Shown here piece after piece: positions 1 through 9,933 of a DNA stretch of 27,537 nt (positions are counted from its first letter, which is position 1; every line of letters starts with the position of its first letter). The notes beneath the pieces were generated by a model. It saw nothing but the letters and a program-made list of their open reading frames with translations. It ran no database searches and had not been told where the DNA came from. Source of the DNA: Basidiobolus ranarum (Eukaryota; Basidiobolomycota; Basidiobolomycetes; Basidiobolales); contig JASJQH010006997.1 in assembly GCA_040143965.1 (NCBI GenBank), positions 1 to 27,537 on the forward strand. Direction: 5' to 3'. The position numbers and the translations under genes were made by a program.

Positions 1-1101
1 GTGGACAAATAAGGGATCTGAATGGACGAAAAAGGTTAGAAACCAGCAACTCAATATACATGATCACATGGCTGAGTCCGAAGGTACACTTTCGATTTGG
101 TGACTGATGCAATAGAATGTTGAAATTTCCTTTGTAGGATTGTGGATTGTTCACTTCGACTTGTGATGTCGCCACTTCGACTAGAGTGAATCTGGTAATT
201 CCTCCAAGTTTGTACCTCAAGGTGATACGGTGTAACTTGACTAACCAAGGTGTGCATACTAACTGCAGCAGATCAAGGATCCACATTGGCATTGGGTCCA
301 AGTAGAGTATAGTTTAGGCTGATATTGCATGTGACTCCTATGGCGATTCTTGGTGTTTGGATATCGTTGAATGACATTTTTCATATCCTGTGGGGATTTC
401 TACCGTATTGAGGTTCGTAGATTCTCCGATAATCATGCGAATATTAGTCTTTGGCTAAATGATTGAAACCGTGTGAGTAAAAGTAATATGATAACGAGGT
501 TTCTCGAGAGGTCTTGTGGGTCAGAATCGTAGATATTAACCTAACTCAAGTGTGAGAAATATCCATGGTTAAGACCATTGGATTAATGAACACGCAATAA
601 AGTTTACCCTAAACTATATGAATATTGAATATTCATTAACTTAGGCTATATCTTCTCGATCAACAAATCAAATATCGTGATAGTTGAATTATAATGCTGC
701 TGATATTTTAACATAGTGTAATATTTAATATATGTGAACAACCAAGAGGAATGCTCCATGTACTTTCGTTGGTGAAATGAGTTGTCCAAAGAGGGCGTCC
801 TATACTCGTTTTTTTATCACACTCATATCCAATGTACACATATGGTGCAATAGGATGGATTTATGTTTGCAGTGGGTGTTTAATTATTATTTCAGATATG
901 AATGTTAGTTGAATGTGGGTTACGGGTCCGTGTACGAGTTTCGCTGATGAATATGTGAATTGGAGGGTACGGGAATTTCATTGACCAATCAACTGAGTGA
1001 ATATTGTTAGGCAGAATGGCCTAGGTAGGGATTGACAGGAACGTAGAACAAATGCTATGGAATTTCAATATGTTCCAGTCACATGTATATACACACAAAA
1101 A
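1..1101. other. Intergenic, no gene seen
   Basis: No open frame here has a recognisable domain, and no splice-linked exon series was found on either strand. The longest ATG frame (about 68 codons, minus strand) has no family character. The right part is the presumed 3' flank of the first permease, but no AATAAA-type signal is evident close to its stop. Confidence 0.5.
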
Positions 1102-2637
1102 TTAGATCTCGTCCTTGTTAACATGGCATCTTTCATTTGGACTCAAATGAGGGTTATTGATCTTGGAATGGGTGCGACCATAGAAGATATAGATTAAAAG
1201 ACCAATACCCATCCATGCAAATAACCGAATAATGGTGGAAACGGTTGCAGTACAAATGAGTAAGATGGATAATCCAGCGCCAATGACTGGGATCACAAAT
1301 GGTCCAAGTGGTACTTTAAATTTCCTAGGAAGATCTGGTCTTTTGAATCGGAGAATAATAATCCCGATATTTACCAACGCAAAGGCAAACAACGTTCCAA
1401 CTGATGTCATTTCTCCAAGAACATCTACTGGAAGAATGCCTCCGAGAACAGCACAAGCTGTTCCAGAGATTAGAGTAGTAACCCATGGGGTCTTGAAGCG
1501 AGGGTGAATCTTTGCGGCAACTGCTGGGAACAAACCATCCTTGGCCATGGCATAAAAGATACGAGGTTGTCCCATAAGCAAGACTAATATCACCGAGGTG
1601 AGACCAAGGAGTGCACCGAAATCTACAATTATACCCAACCAACTCATCCCAGTGCGAGCAATCACAACAGAGATAGGTGCAGATACATTTAGCTCTTTGT
1701 ATGGAACAACACCGGTCATAATAAAGCAAACAGCAATATAAAGCACAGTACATATCAGCAATGAGCTACAAATACCAATGGGGAGGTCTCTTTGTGGATT
1801 TTTCGATTCTTGTGCGGCTGTAGAGATGGCATCGAAACCAATATACGAAAAGAAAACTGTAGTTGCGGCCGAGAACATACCGGAGACTCCGTATTCACTG
1901 AAGCTGCCTTCATTGGGAGGAATGAAAGGAGTGTAGTTCTTGGGATCGATATCTTTGATGCAAGCGAAAATAAAGAGGAGAATCACCACAATCTTGACGA
2001 TCACAATCACGGTGTTCAATCTGGCTGACTCGCGAATCCCTAAGCAAAGTAGACAAGTTATGCCTAGAGAGATCGCAATGGCTGGAAGGTTCACATAATT
2101 TCCAGATACATAGAAGGATTGGGTTTTGCTATTGAAGCCAACTGGAGCCTCAGTCCATTTATCACTCATATCAACTTTAAATGCACTTTTAAAGAACATT
2201 TTAAAGTATCCGGACCAACCGACTGAGACAGTAGCAGCACCAACCAAGTATTCCAAGATTAAATCCCATCCGATAATCCAGCCTACCAACTCACCCATGG
2301 TAGCATAAGTGTACGTATATGCGGAGCCAGCAACAGGAATCATGCAAGCCATCTCAGAGTATGACACAGCAGCCGTACCAGCGGCAATACCAGATACAAC
2401 AAAAGACACAACGACGGCAGGTCCCGCGTTTTTGGCAGCAGCAATGCCTGTCAACACGAAAATACCGGTACCGATGATAGCTCCGATGCCGATAGCAGTC
2501 AGGTCGAAGAAATTCAAAGAACGCCTAAGAGGAGATTCCTCAGCATCAGCTTGCAAGCGGTCAATATCTTTGACCGTGAAGAGCTTTCTCCACCAGCTCT
2601 TCTGGTGCACTTCGTAATTAGTAACTTCCGGTTTCAT
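1102..2637 (-). CDS. CAT-type amino-acid permease, paralogue 1 (APC superfamily)
   Basis: Predicted integral membrane transporter of the APC superfamily, cationic amino-acid transporter type (SLC7A1-like; bacterial YfnA/YhdG are relatives). It probably moves amino acids across the plasma or vacuolar membrane; the substrate cannot be read from sequence. The single uninterrupted frame gives 511 residues and about 12 hydrophobic segments. TM1 carries the APC hallmark GIGAIIGTGIF, followed by SYSEMACMIPVAGSAYTY, EYLVGAATVSVGWSGY, the FFSYIGFDAISTAAQE segment of TM6, and the cytoplasmic GQPRIFYAMAKDGLFP loop. The frame stays open upstream to a TTG at 2703, but the first ATG is at 2635-2637. The second permease in this window starts at the equivalent place, a few residues before the shared SWWRKLFTVK block, so the ATG is preferred. 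By eye it is about 70-75% identical to that paralogue. A TATA-like box lies about 85 bp upstream. Confident on family, not on substrate. Confidence 0.93.
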   Translation of the reverse strand: MKPEVTNYEVHQKSWWRKLFTVKDIDRLQADAEESPLRRSLNFFDLTAIGIGAIIGTGIFVLTGIAAAKNAGPAVVVSFVVSGIAAGTAAVSYSEMACMIPVAGSAYTYTYATMGELVGWIIGWDLILEYLVGAATVSVGWSGYFKMFFKSAFKVDMSDKWTEAPVGFNSKTQSFYVSGNYVNLPAIAISLGITCLLCLGIRESARLNTVIVIVKIVVILLFIFACIKDIDPKNYTPFIPPNEGSFSEYGVSGMFSAATTVFFSYIGFDAISTAAQESKNPQRDLPIGICSSLLICTVLYIAVCFIMTGVVPYKELNVSAPISVVIARTGMSWLGIIVDFGALLGLTSVILVLLMGQPRIFYAMAKDGLFPAVAAKIHPRFKTPWVTTLISGTACAVLGGILPVDVLGEMTSVGTLFAFALVNIGIIILRFKRPDLPRKFKVPLGPFVIPVIGAGLSILLICTATVSTIIRLFAWMGIGLLIYIFYGRTHSKINNPHLSPNERCHVNKDEI

Positions 2638-2719
2638 AAGAGAGTTAACACAAGAGGTAGAATAAGAATAACCGTTAGAAGAACGAATATTTTGACTATT
2701 CAACTAGACCTTGGCACTA

Positions 2720-2727
2720 TATTTATA
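2720..2727 (-). promoter_or_regulatory. TATA-like box of permease 1
   Basis: On the minus strand this reads TATAAATA within CCTATAAATA, 83-90 bp upstream of the ATG at 2637. The identical ten bases occur upstream of the paralogous permease (11548-11555), which supports a conserved core-promoter element rather than a chance AT run. Confidence 0.5.
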
Positions 2728-5700
2728 GGTGGAATCCGACTAGTTCAGTGGTGCAACACCAACCATTGAAGAGTTTGGTATCTTAGGATGAAGCAAATAT
2801 CCAATCAAAATAGGTTTCAATAGCCATTGAATTTGTGTAAGTTAGTATAGCATTATTATCTCTTGATACCCAATTGAAGAGGTTTGAGCTGTAGCCAATG
2901 CCAATAGCTTCTCGAACAATTGATCCAACCTTTGTATCTGATCAGAATAAAATCTCATCTCAATCCTCAAAAGAGGATTCAGTTTCGCTAAGCAGAGGTG
3001 ACTAGGTCGTATACATCTTGACATGAATTCACCGCCACCTTAAGGAATCACACAGATTACCAGATACTCACATAGCAGGGCCAACCCCACAGTTGATTTG
3101 AAGGGGGAGAGCCTTTTTTAGAACTTGCATATGTCACGATCTGACCACTGACTCGGATAGAAAAGGTCTCAGTGAGGGTTTCCTAAAAACTCCTATCACG
3201 TAGGGTGTAGACCACTCTGCCTATCAGAGCCCAGCATGGATTTAGAATGTGGGTAGCATCTGGAGGTTGGGTCAAAGTTCCGGTCTAGCATTTATGCGTA
3301 TCAGCCTTGAGTGGACGGTGGCATAATTGCTCAAACTGGTTGCAACATGTTTTGTGTCGAAGCTGTACTGATCGAGCTTCTCATAGCAGAGTTTCGGTGG
3401 GATGAAGTGGGTGTGGATTTCTTTCTCATGCCATACTCATGGGAACGTGACTTTAGCTAGTCACATCGAAGGTGGGAGTCCGGAAGAGATTTGGAATTCA
3501 ATCAGCTCAAAAAACACTTGGTCATGGGAGCTTACATCCGCATAAATCCTCCATATGGTAATTTGTCTAAATTATGGTCACATTATTGGCCAAACCACCA
3601 TATATGCGACAATTGGGCTGCCCATAAGCTGCGTCAGTACACTGAGGACGTTTAATAATGGCCTACCAATAGGGATAGACCGAACTCTATCTCGGCTAAG
3701 AATATAGTCAACTGGTGACTGATAGGCAATTCTCTCTAACACTCTGATCCAGAGGCTTCGGAACACATTGATACACACGAATTAGGATGCAACAATAAAT
3801 TCCGCTCAGCATTAGAAAACATTGAATCAGTAACACAGTGGATTAAAGGAATGGCTGAGACCCACTAATGGAGGAGGGAGCTGAGTGATTCGCTTGCTCA
3901 AGTGTTCATCCCACACAAGTTAGCAGTGCATGAATAGATGCCGCTTTAATTTTTCGGTATATTCGATCAAGATTGGCCTATTCGTCACTTTGTGTCTAAC
4001 TTCAAGAGTACACCGGGACTTACACACGGACTTGAGTGTATACCATCCTTTGGCACGTTGTGCAGTATTCATGCCAGATTTGTGACTATAGCTAACATGA
4101 CACTCCGACCCAAGCATGAGTATGCAAACTCGCTGCCAAATGAAGATGCGTATATACAACTTGGCAAACGATGTTGGGAAGAATCTTCTCACTGGATACA
4201 TCCAATCCCTCAAGGCCCAGTCCTGGCCCATCTAGCAAACATAAAATCGATAGACCGAGTACTGGAGTGTGTTTCAAGGCAATAGATGCATGCATGCAAT
4301 TGGATCACATTCAAGATCCCGACCATATTGGGAAAGCATCATGGGAGCGTATAAATGGTCAATTTACCGCTTTTGTGTGAGGCCTTATGAAACACAATTA
4401 ATGAGTCAGAGCAAGAATCATTAAAATCCGAACAAAGGTTAACCAAACTCTAGATGCGTATTAGGTCGATAGTGATAGATCGTAAACGGCTGAACTGTTC
4501 AACTGGGTGAAATCAAATACATATAGCGAGTAAACAAAATGGCGTAATCCGATGCAATATCGACCATAAAACCCGGGCTTCAACGCCATATGTCAAAGGG
4601 TTCCAATCACTTTGGAATTTCGTGTCGCATTAATCAACATACACCAATGAGGTATCTGAAGTTCCAATGTTCATGAGAAAAACGATTATTAACAGGTAGG
4701 ACCCCAAACATTACCTAGTAAATTAGGTTTCTTATGTTTGCACCATCAGATGTTATCCAGCTGTAAATTGAGGGACCTCAAGATTCGCAAATATGTTTTA
4801 CGTGATATCAGCCATGTGTTAGAGCGTTATTCGATTAGTTCTCACGACGGAAGTAGAGAACCGTTCTGTTTTAGATCTGTTCACATCCGTGGCATTTCGA
4901 CCGGATTCATTAAACATTCGATCAAGGCCCCAAAGAGTTCCAGGGTATGCAATACAAGCAATGTAACGGTAGTTAGAAGTGGTTACATTAAGTGTTAAGT
5001 GCATGTGCACAATCGATATCAAGGGTGGAATATAGATTGTTAAGTATTTGAGATCATGGCCAATTAGCAAAGACCGCTATTCATTAAGTAGACGGTCGCT
5101 GAGACCAAAGAGTGAAACAAAATTAAATCATAAGAAAACCCGTTATTCTGTTGAGTAAGGAGAGCAATAATCAAACAAGAGTGACATGTTGATCAATTTT
5201 GAAGCGAAGAAAATATTTAGACAGACATAAAAATTTTATTTATTAGCTTCACTTAATCTGCATGACGGGAGCGTTACCGTTAACAGTCAACGTGATACGC
5301 TGGAGTATCGCAATGAAGTGTGTAAGCATCAGTCATTCCTCTAAATAACTTCTTCTTATCCTAAGAACGAGAATAGGAGGTGTAGCCTATAAGTTCCTTG
5401 CCTCTGTTGATGTGGGTAGTTGATATCATGCCACAGGCTTAGAAAAATAGACTTCGCTTTCTTTGAAGTTACCTGTGGAATGATTACTTTACCTGGCCAG
5501 AGGTTTCACGTAGATAATCGTTGCTTAATGCTTGTGTTTTTATTGGATGGTTCTGTTGTATTTTAGTTAATGGTTAGTTCAAAATTCCACCTTCAATATC
5601 CGATAGGAGCTTAGATAATCAGGATCCGCTACATGAGATGAATAACTGGAATATATCCATTATCGTACCACGTGACAAGATTTGGTTTGCCAGTTTCCTG

Positions 5701-5900
5701 TATGGTACTGGAATAAAAGTTCAAATAGGGCAGTTCTGGTGATATCTGTATTCCACATGCTACATTTACTAAATTCGCACTTGGATTATCGCTCTAAATC
5801 AAAGTTTCTTAAATCACAAACAGTATAAACAAACTCTAACTGGTGCATATAGGCTCCAAGTGCTTACTTCGAGTGTGTTGTATGAATTGTTCATTGAATC
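2728..5900. other. Long intergenic stretch, no supported gene
   Basis: Several short frames of 60-103 codons exist on both strands (for example around 2842-3024, 3578-3778 and 3920-4285). They overlap one another, have no family resemblance and no linked exons. Base composition resembles other spacers rather than the flanking genes. A minus-strand frame at 2842-3024 has a leucine-rich, vaguely helical stretch, but this is too little to call. Nothing else is supported. Confidence 0.45.
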
Positions 5901-6336
5901 AATGCAGAGTTGGACGTGGTCCTCTTCAGCTAATGTCAGTTATTAATGGAGATATTGGTATTGTAGTATTAGAGTGAAACACCTAAATATTGATTTACCC
6001 AATATACTAAAAGTTAAAAATTTAACACTTATATGAATAATATTTAAAGATTTTAAGGCAAAACCAACTATTCCAACTCATTAGAAACCCTTTATAGTTT
6101 TCTTCCTTAACATTACCCATGTAACATATCTCATTTTCTTCTTTGTGTACTTTCAAATCCTGAAAGGAAGAGTAGTTGTGAATTGAATAATGTAGTATGT
6201 TCAAATTGTACATGTCTTTTCTTTGTCATCAAAACTTTCACATTTTCTCAAATAATAAATATAACATATCCTCTGAGTTAATAACAAATATATATTTGGA
6301 TTTTACTTGACAACTCTAACAAACTTAAGAAGACTG

Positions 6337-6640
6337 CTACAGTAGACATATTGAACTTAGAGTAGCACAATAATAACCATCACCAACTTGATCTGAATAT
6401 ACTTTTAAACCAGCCAATAGTTGTACCTTACTATATAATCTAATTGTGACACGTTTGAAATTTAAAACTTGTATCTTTTTTTTCATACTTATGAACTCGA
6501 CTATCTCAACTGCTATACTGGTAAGGTTGTGCTGTATCAATATTACTATTGAACGAACACCTACTCGTATTGCTGTGATTTATCAACTCTATCTGCTCTA
6601 CAATCTTTTGTCTAAGCACTTGCCAATTTTCTGATTACAT
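6337..6640 (-). pseudogene. Coding-like remnant in the AT-rich block, unrecognised
   Basis: On the minus strand, open stretches in more than one frame have protein-like composition. One contains KNWQVLRQKIVEQIELINH (near 6635-6575). Another, at 6337-6540, contains KVQLLAGLKVYSDQVGDGYY. They lie next to the large inverted repeat and in the same orientation as its left arm, so they may be part of the same decayed element. No family is recognised and no start, stop or splice model is offered. The call rests only on composition and could be wrong in AT-rich DNA. Confidence 0.22.
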
Positions 6641-6804
6641 CCAAATTACTTAGTATTATATTATAAAGATTGCCTATTCATAATACTAGTGGATTAGCCA
6701 GGTATAGGCAATGCAGGGCATAAAGTCTCAGATTCATTTCTATGCCAAAGCAGCTTGGCTTTTTTTGAATTGTTGAGGCATTTATGGAGTTTGTTGTTAG
6801 CAGA

Positions 6805-7160
6805 AATGCAGACTTAAAATATTCAAGCATTTTGGGAGTTTGTTGGAAGTGATTTGGACAACTAAAAGAATTGATGGTCTTCACTTGTTGATACATTGAG
6901 TAGAAAGTGGACAAATATAGCTTTATCAAAAGTTAAAAATACAGACATGAATAATTTGTTCAGAGAGGTACCTGGAACATATTTGCAAATTTTGGGCCTT
7001 ATAGGGCAAGTTTGAGACAGCCTTGTATCTAGATCTTCCAAGTTGCTAAAAATATTCCTAGTAGATTCCAATTATGAATAGTCATAGATATCTTAGCTTA
7101 AATATAGAATAAATTAACACAAATCTATATGTGACTATATAGATGCTTAGGCAATGTTAA
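6805..7160 (-). repeat. Left arm of large imperfect inverted repeat
   Basis: The reverse complement of this segment aligns almost end to end with 7357-7711, at about 70-75% identity by eye. There is a 22-bp perfect match (6829-6850 against 7666-7687) and clear blocks at 7007-7015/7502-7510 and 7145-7160/7357-7372. Translated in the same frame, both arms keep an open stretch with shared residues (PK-C--VPG, FLLN-STS, FQQTPK), so the arms may descend from coding sequence. It could be one of two copies of a dispersed repeat inserted in opposite orientation, a foldback-type DNA element, or the source of a long hairpin transcript. No target-site duplication was identified. Confidence 0.75.
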
Positions 7161-7356
7161 TTTCAGCATGATTATCCAGTGAAAAGTGTATATTCTCTCT
7201 CTTAGGTCTAGTTATAAATTCTTCTCAGATGTATTGAAAGCAGGTATTATGAAATATTGCAATTGAACCTGAAACCTTTTCAACTCCCTCAAGATATCTG
7301 GCGCACTGAGCTACTAATGTTTACAAGCCAGGGTTCAAGTATGTTATATGTTGAGC
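7161..7356. other. Loop between the inverted-repeat arms, with tRNA-like promoter boxes
   Basis: This 196-bp spacer joins the two arms. On the minus strand it holds TAGCTCAGTGCG (7302-7313), matching the tRNA internal A-box consensus. Exactly 32 bases further on is GGTTCAATT (7261-7269), matching the first part of a B box. That spacing is normal for a tRNA head, but the stems of a cloverleaf do not form well. It therefore looks like a decayed tRNA-derived (SINE-like) head rather than a working tRNA gene. A second B-box-like GGTTCAAGT lies on the plus strand near 7332-7340. Confidence 0.35.
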
Positions 7357-7711
7357 TTAACATAGCTTAAACACCTATATAGTCATATATAGCTTAGTAG
7401 TTAGTTATCTTGAATTCCACTAAGATATTACCCATTATTCACAGTTGGAATTCACTTAGAATATTGACACCAACTTGGAAGTTCTCAGATATATAGATTT
7501 TTCAAACTTGTGCTAGAAGCCCCAAACTTTGCACACATGTTCCTGGGAACTTTCTTAACACATTCTACGTGTTAGCTTGTTTACATCTTGACAAAAGAAT
7601 TAATATCGACTTCCTACTCAATAAATCAACAAGTAAAACCACCAATTCTTCTAGTTGTCGAAGCTACTTCCAACAAACTCCCAAAATACTTGAACATTCT
7701 AAGTCTACATT
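7357..7711 (+). repeat. Right arm of large imperfect inverted repeat
   Basis: Partner of 6805-7160 in inverted orientation. Similarity fades beyond about 7711, where the flanks of the two arms no longer align. Together with the 196-bp loop, the structure could fold into a stem of about 355 bp with many mismatches. The level of divergence suggests an old duplication or two independently inserted copies. Confidence 0.75.
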
Positions 7712-8698
7712 GTGTATGAGCTATAAATTCACCATTATGGCTTTATCCGTGGTCATCTTGTGTCCCACATATATCTTGCTGCCTAGCACCAAGTAAATCT
7801 TTCACAATCAATCAATGTTGGATAAGAGTTTTTAAAGATAGCGGAAGTTTGATACGTTATAAGGTCACATAACGACAACTATTTTAACTTCATATCATAA
7901 AGAAAGTGCTGATTTTTTAAGCCATCTATATATTAAAGGTCATTTTTGAAACAATATTTTCCGTCAATATTTTTATAGTTTACTGAATGTTAGTAAAAAC
8001 AATCACAGCATCAGAAATAAAACATACATGGACCATATTCTGTACTTCTTATATTCGCAAATATATACACCAAAAAGAGCTCTATTTAGTGGATTATCTC
8101 CAAAATCTTGACAGATGGCATACAAGTCGCTTGAATGAAATGAGGTGGAACCAAAATATTTGAAATTTGGGGGCACAATTTAGTGGTACTAAAAGCTCAT
8201 ATTAACACCGCTGGGATCATTGCAACTAAAAAACAGAGGCTGGCATGTACACGAAAACTACATTTCATGTTTAGCCCAATGGCTAGAGAATCAATGGTGT
8301 AGAATTGGAGATTTGAAATTTAGTATCATATACAAGTGGTTGTATCCTGTCATACCCTACTCTAGTACATTGAATACAGTCCGCCAGGCTGTCAGAGATA
8401 ATATATGGAATAGAGCTGCTTTTGATGCATATAATTGTTGCTAAATAGGAAACAAACTATCTCTTGCGCTCTGCTTAAGTAGTGTGACAAATAGCGCGAT
8501 AAAGCATGGAGTAAATGACGAGATATTGATATTTGAAAAATGCATGCAAAAAAATGAATGAACTTTGAGCGATAGTGTATATCTTCATACTACACTTGAA
8601 GCGTCAGAGTTGATGCTAGTAGTAACAACCGGTCTGACTCAACTTCCATCGAAGCTTTATCCAAAACCACTTGGTTTGTTTCTTGTAGTACTAGAGTA
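7712..8698. other. AT-rich spacer, no supported gene
   Basis: A plus-strand frame of 74 codons at 8220-8444 has no recognisable domain. No splice-linked partners, tRNA or repeat partner within the window were found. It is probably the outer part of the AT-rich, repeat-derived block. Confidence 0.35.
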
Positions 8699-8947
8699 TT
8701 TTAATCTAAAATGAGAGGAATTAAAAAAATCAATGGGACAATAGCAAAAGATTGGAGATTGGTGAACAAAAAAAATTAAACTGCTAATTCTTTTTGTAGA
8801 CACATGCCAAAAGAAAGTGTTCAAAGGCTATCTCTGTTTCAAATGTTTAGTGTTGCGATAACTACAAAGGGTTGTTTGCTTTCTTCATTGGTCAACTGCT
8901 GCTGACGAGATACCCTTTCTTATATACCCGGTGGAGAGAGGTTCCTT
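8699..8947 (+). repeat. Dispersed direct repeat, copy A
   Basis: This segment aligns with 12272-12542 in the same orientation at about 75-80% identity by eye. Shared blocks include the TTTTAAT..AAAAT.AGAGGAATTAAAAAAAT start, AATTCTTTTTGT, CTCTGTTTCAAATGTTTAGTG and GAGATACCCTTTCTT-like ends. Read on the opposite strand, its end carries a GGGTATATAAG stretch that resembles a core promoter. No coding capacity and no recognised family. The two copies bracket the second permease. Confidence 0.75.
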
Positions 8948-9933
8948 CATAGCTTCGATATTACGTATTGCTAATCGTGTAATTTACCCTCATTTAAATA
9001 TATACTTTTTATATCGAACGCTGATTAAGTGAACATTCCTACCATATATAAACCAACTCTAAATATTAAATTAACAAAGCCAACAGTGGGACATACATTA
9101 AAGTTCATATCAAAGTGATACATTTCCAAGTTTAATATATTTGGTATCAGTGCTGATGGGAATTACCGTATTATTTTGTGTCGCGATTAACCTAAATCCG
9201 GTAAGCTTGTCACCAACATCCATCACATGCATAACAAATACCTGGATTTCTAAATTAGCCACCAATATGAAGAATTCCGTCACAACACTTGTGCGAACTC
9301 ATTCACCAGTGATAAATAAGGAAACGTTAGCTGCCGTACGAACTAATCAAATGAATATATAATACTCGTTATCAACATTCATTGTAGTGATGGAAAACTG
9401 CGAGATGTTGGTGTAACCATCCACCTTGAATTAACTTTGGTAATAACCAATAATTGGTGTTTTATTCGAAGACTGTATTATTGAGTTAAGCTTTCAAATG
9501 AAGAAACTCTAGCTCTAGACCAATAGCCTGGTTGTAATACTTTCAACAGTGAAGTCATGTGCTGATTTGTTCGTTCAGTTCCAACAATACCTATCTCTCT
9601 GATTCTACAGCATATCACTGATAGCCGTGAGTGACATATTTGTCACTTATGATGGTAGTGATAACTGCAGGAGACTATATACTTTTCATAAGCTCAAAGT
9701 AGCGATTCACATGTCGAATGAGAAATAATCGATCAATATTTATTTATCCGGGCATCAAGGATTACATACATCAAGTGGATCATTATTAACAGCTTTTACA
9801 GAAATAAAGCAATGGTTAATTAAATAGATGGCAATTAATAAAATTCACAAATTGGGAAATCATCCCCCTAAGGGATTAACGAATAACACCATAGTAAGGT
9901 TAAGATAGGCTTGCAAAATTGGATTTAGTAATG
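8948..9933. other. 3' flank of permease 2, no gene seen
   Basis: No convincing gene. A 73-codon plus-strand frame at 9141-9362 has no domain character. The right half is the likely 3' untranslated and termination region of the minus-strand permease. Confidence 0.4.
9739..9744 (-). terminator. Possible polyadenylation signal of permease 2
   Basis: AATAAA on the minus strand about 190 bp past the permease stop codon. The hexamer is expected often by chance in this AT-rich DNA, so support is weak. Confidence 0.25.

Noticed and set aside
1232-1753. Open frames opposite or out of frame with permease 1 (91 and 142 codons)
   Set aside because: They are shadows of the permease gene; translation gives Cys-rich or low-complexity sequence without family character. 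The same holds for frames at 10037-10387 and 10639-10899 over permease 2.
2638-2703. N-terminal extension of permease 1 from a TTG at 2703
   Set aside because: It needs a non-ATG start; the ATG at 2635-2637 matches the start of the paralogue relative to the shared SWWRKLFTVK block, and the extension is Ser/Asn-rich with no counterpart.
2842-3024. Leucine-rich minus-strand frame resembling a retroelement gag-like helix
   Set aside because: Only about 25 residues look suggestive and nothing downstream or upstream supports an element; too weak to name.
3920-4295. Three overlapping frames of 67-103 codons on both strands
   Set aside because: They overlap each other, have no domain and no linked exons; overlapping open frames on both strands here are more likely chance.
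7321-7345. Plus-strand B-box-like GGTTCAAGT as part of a tRNA gene
   Set aside because: The only A-box-like sequence upstream on this strand is too close (about 21 bases), and no cloverleaf stems form.
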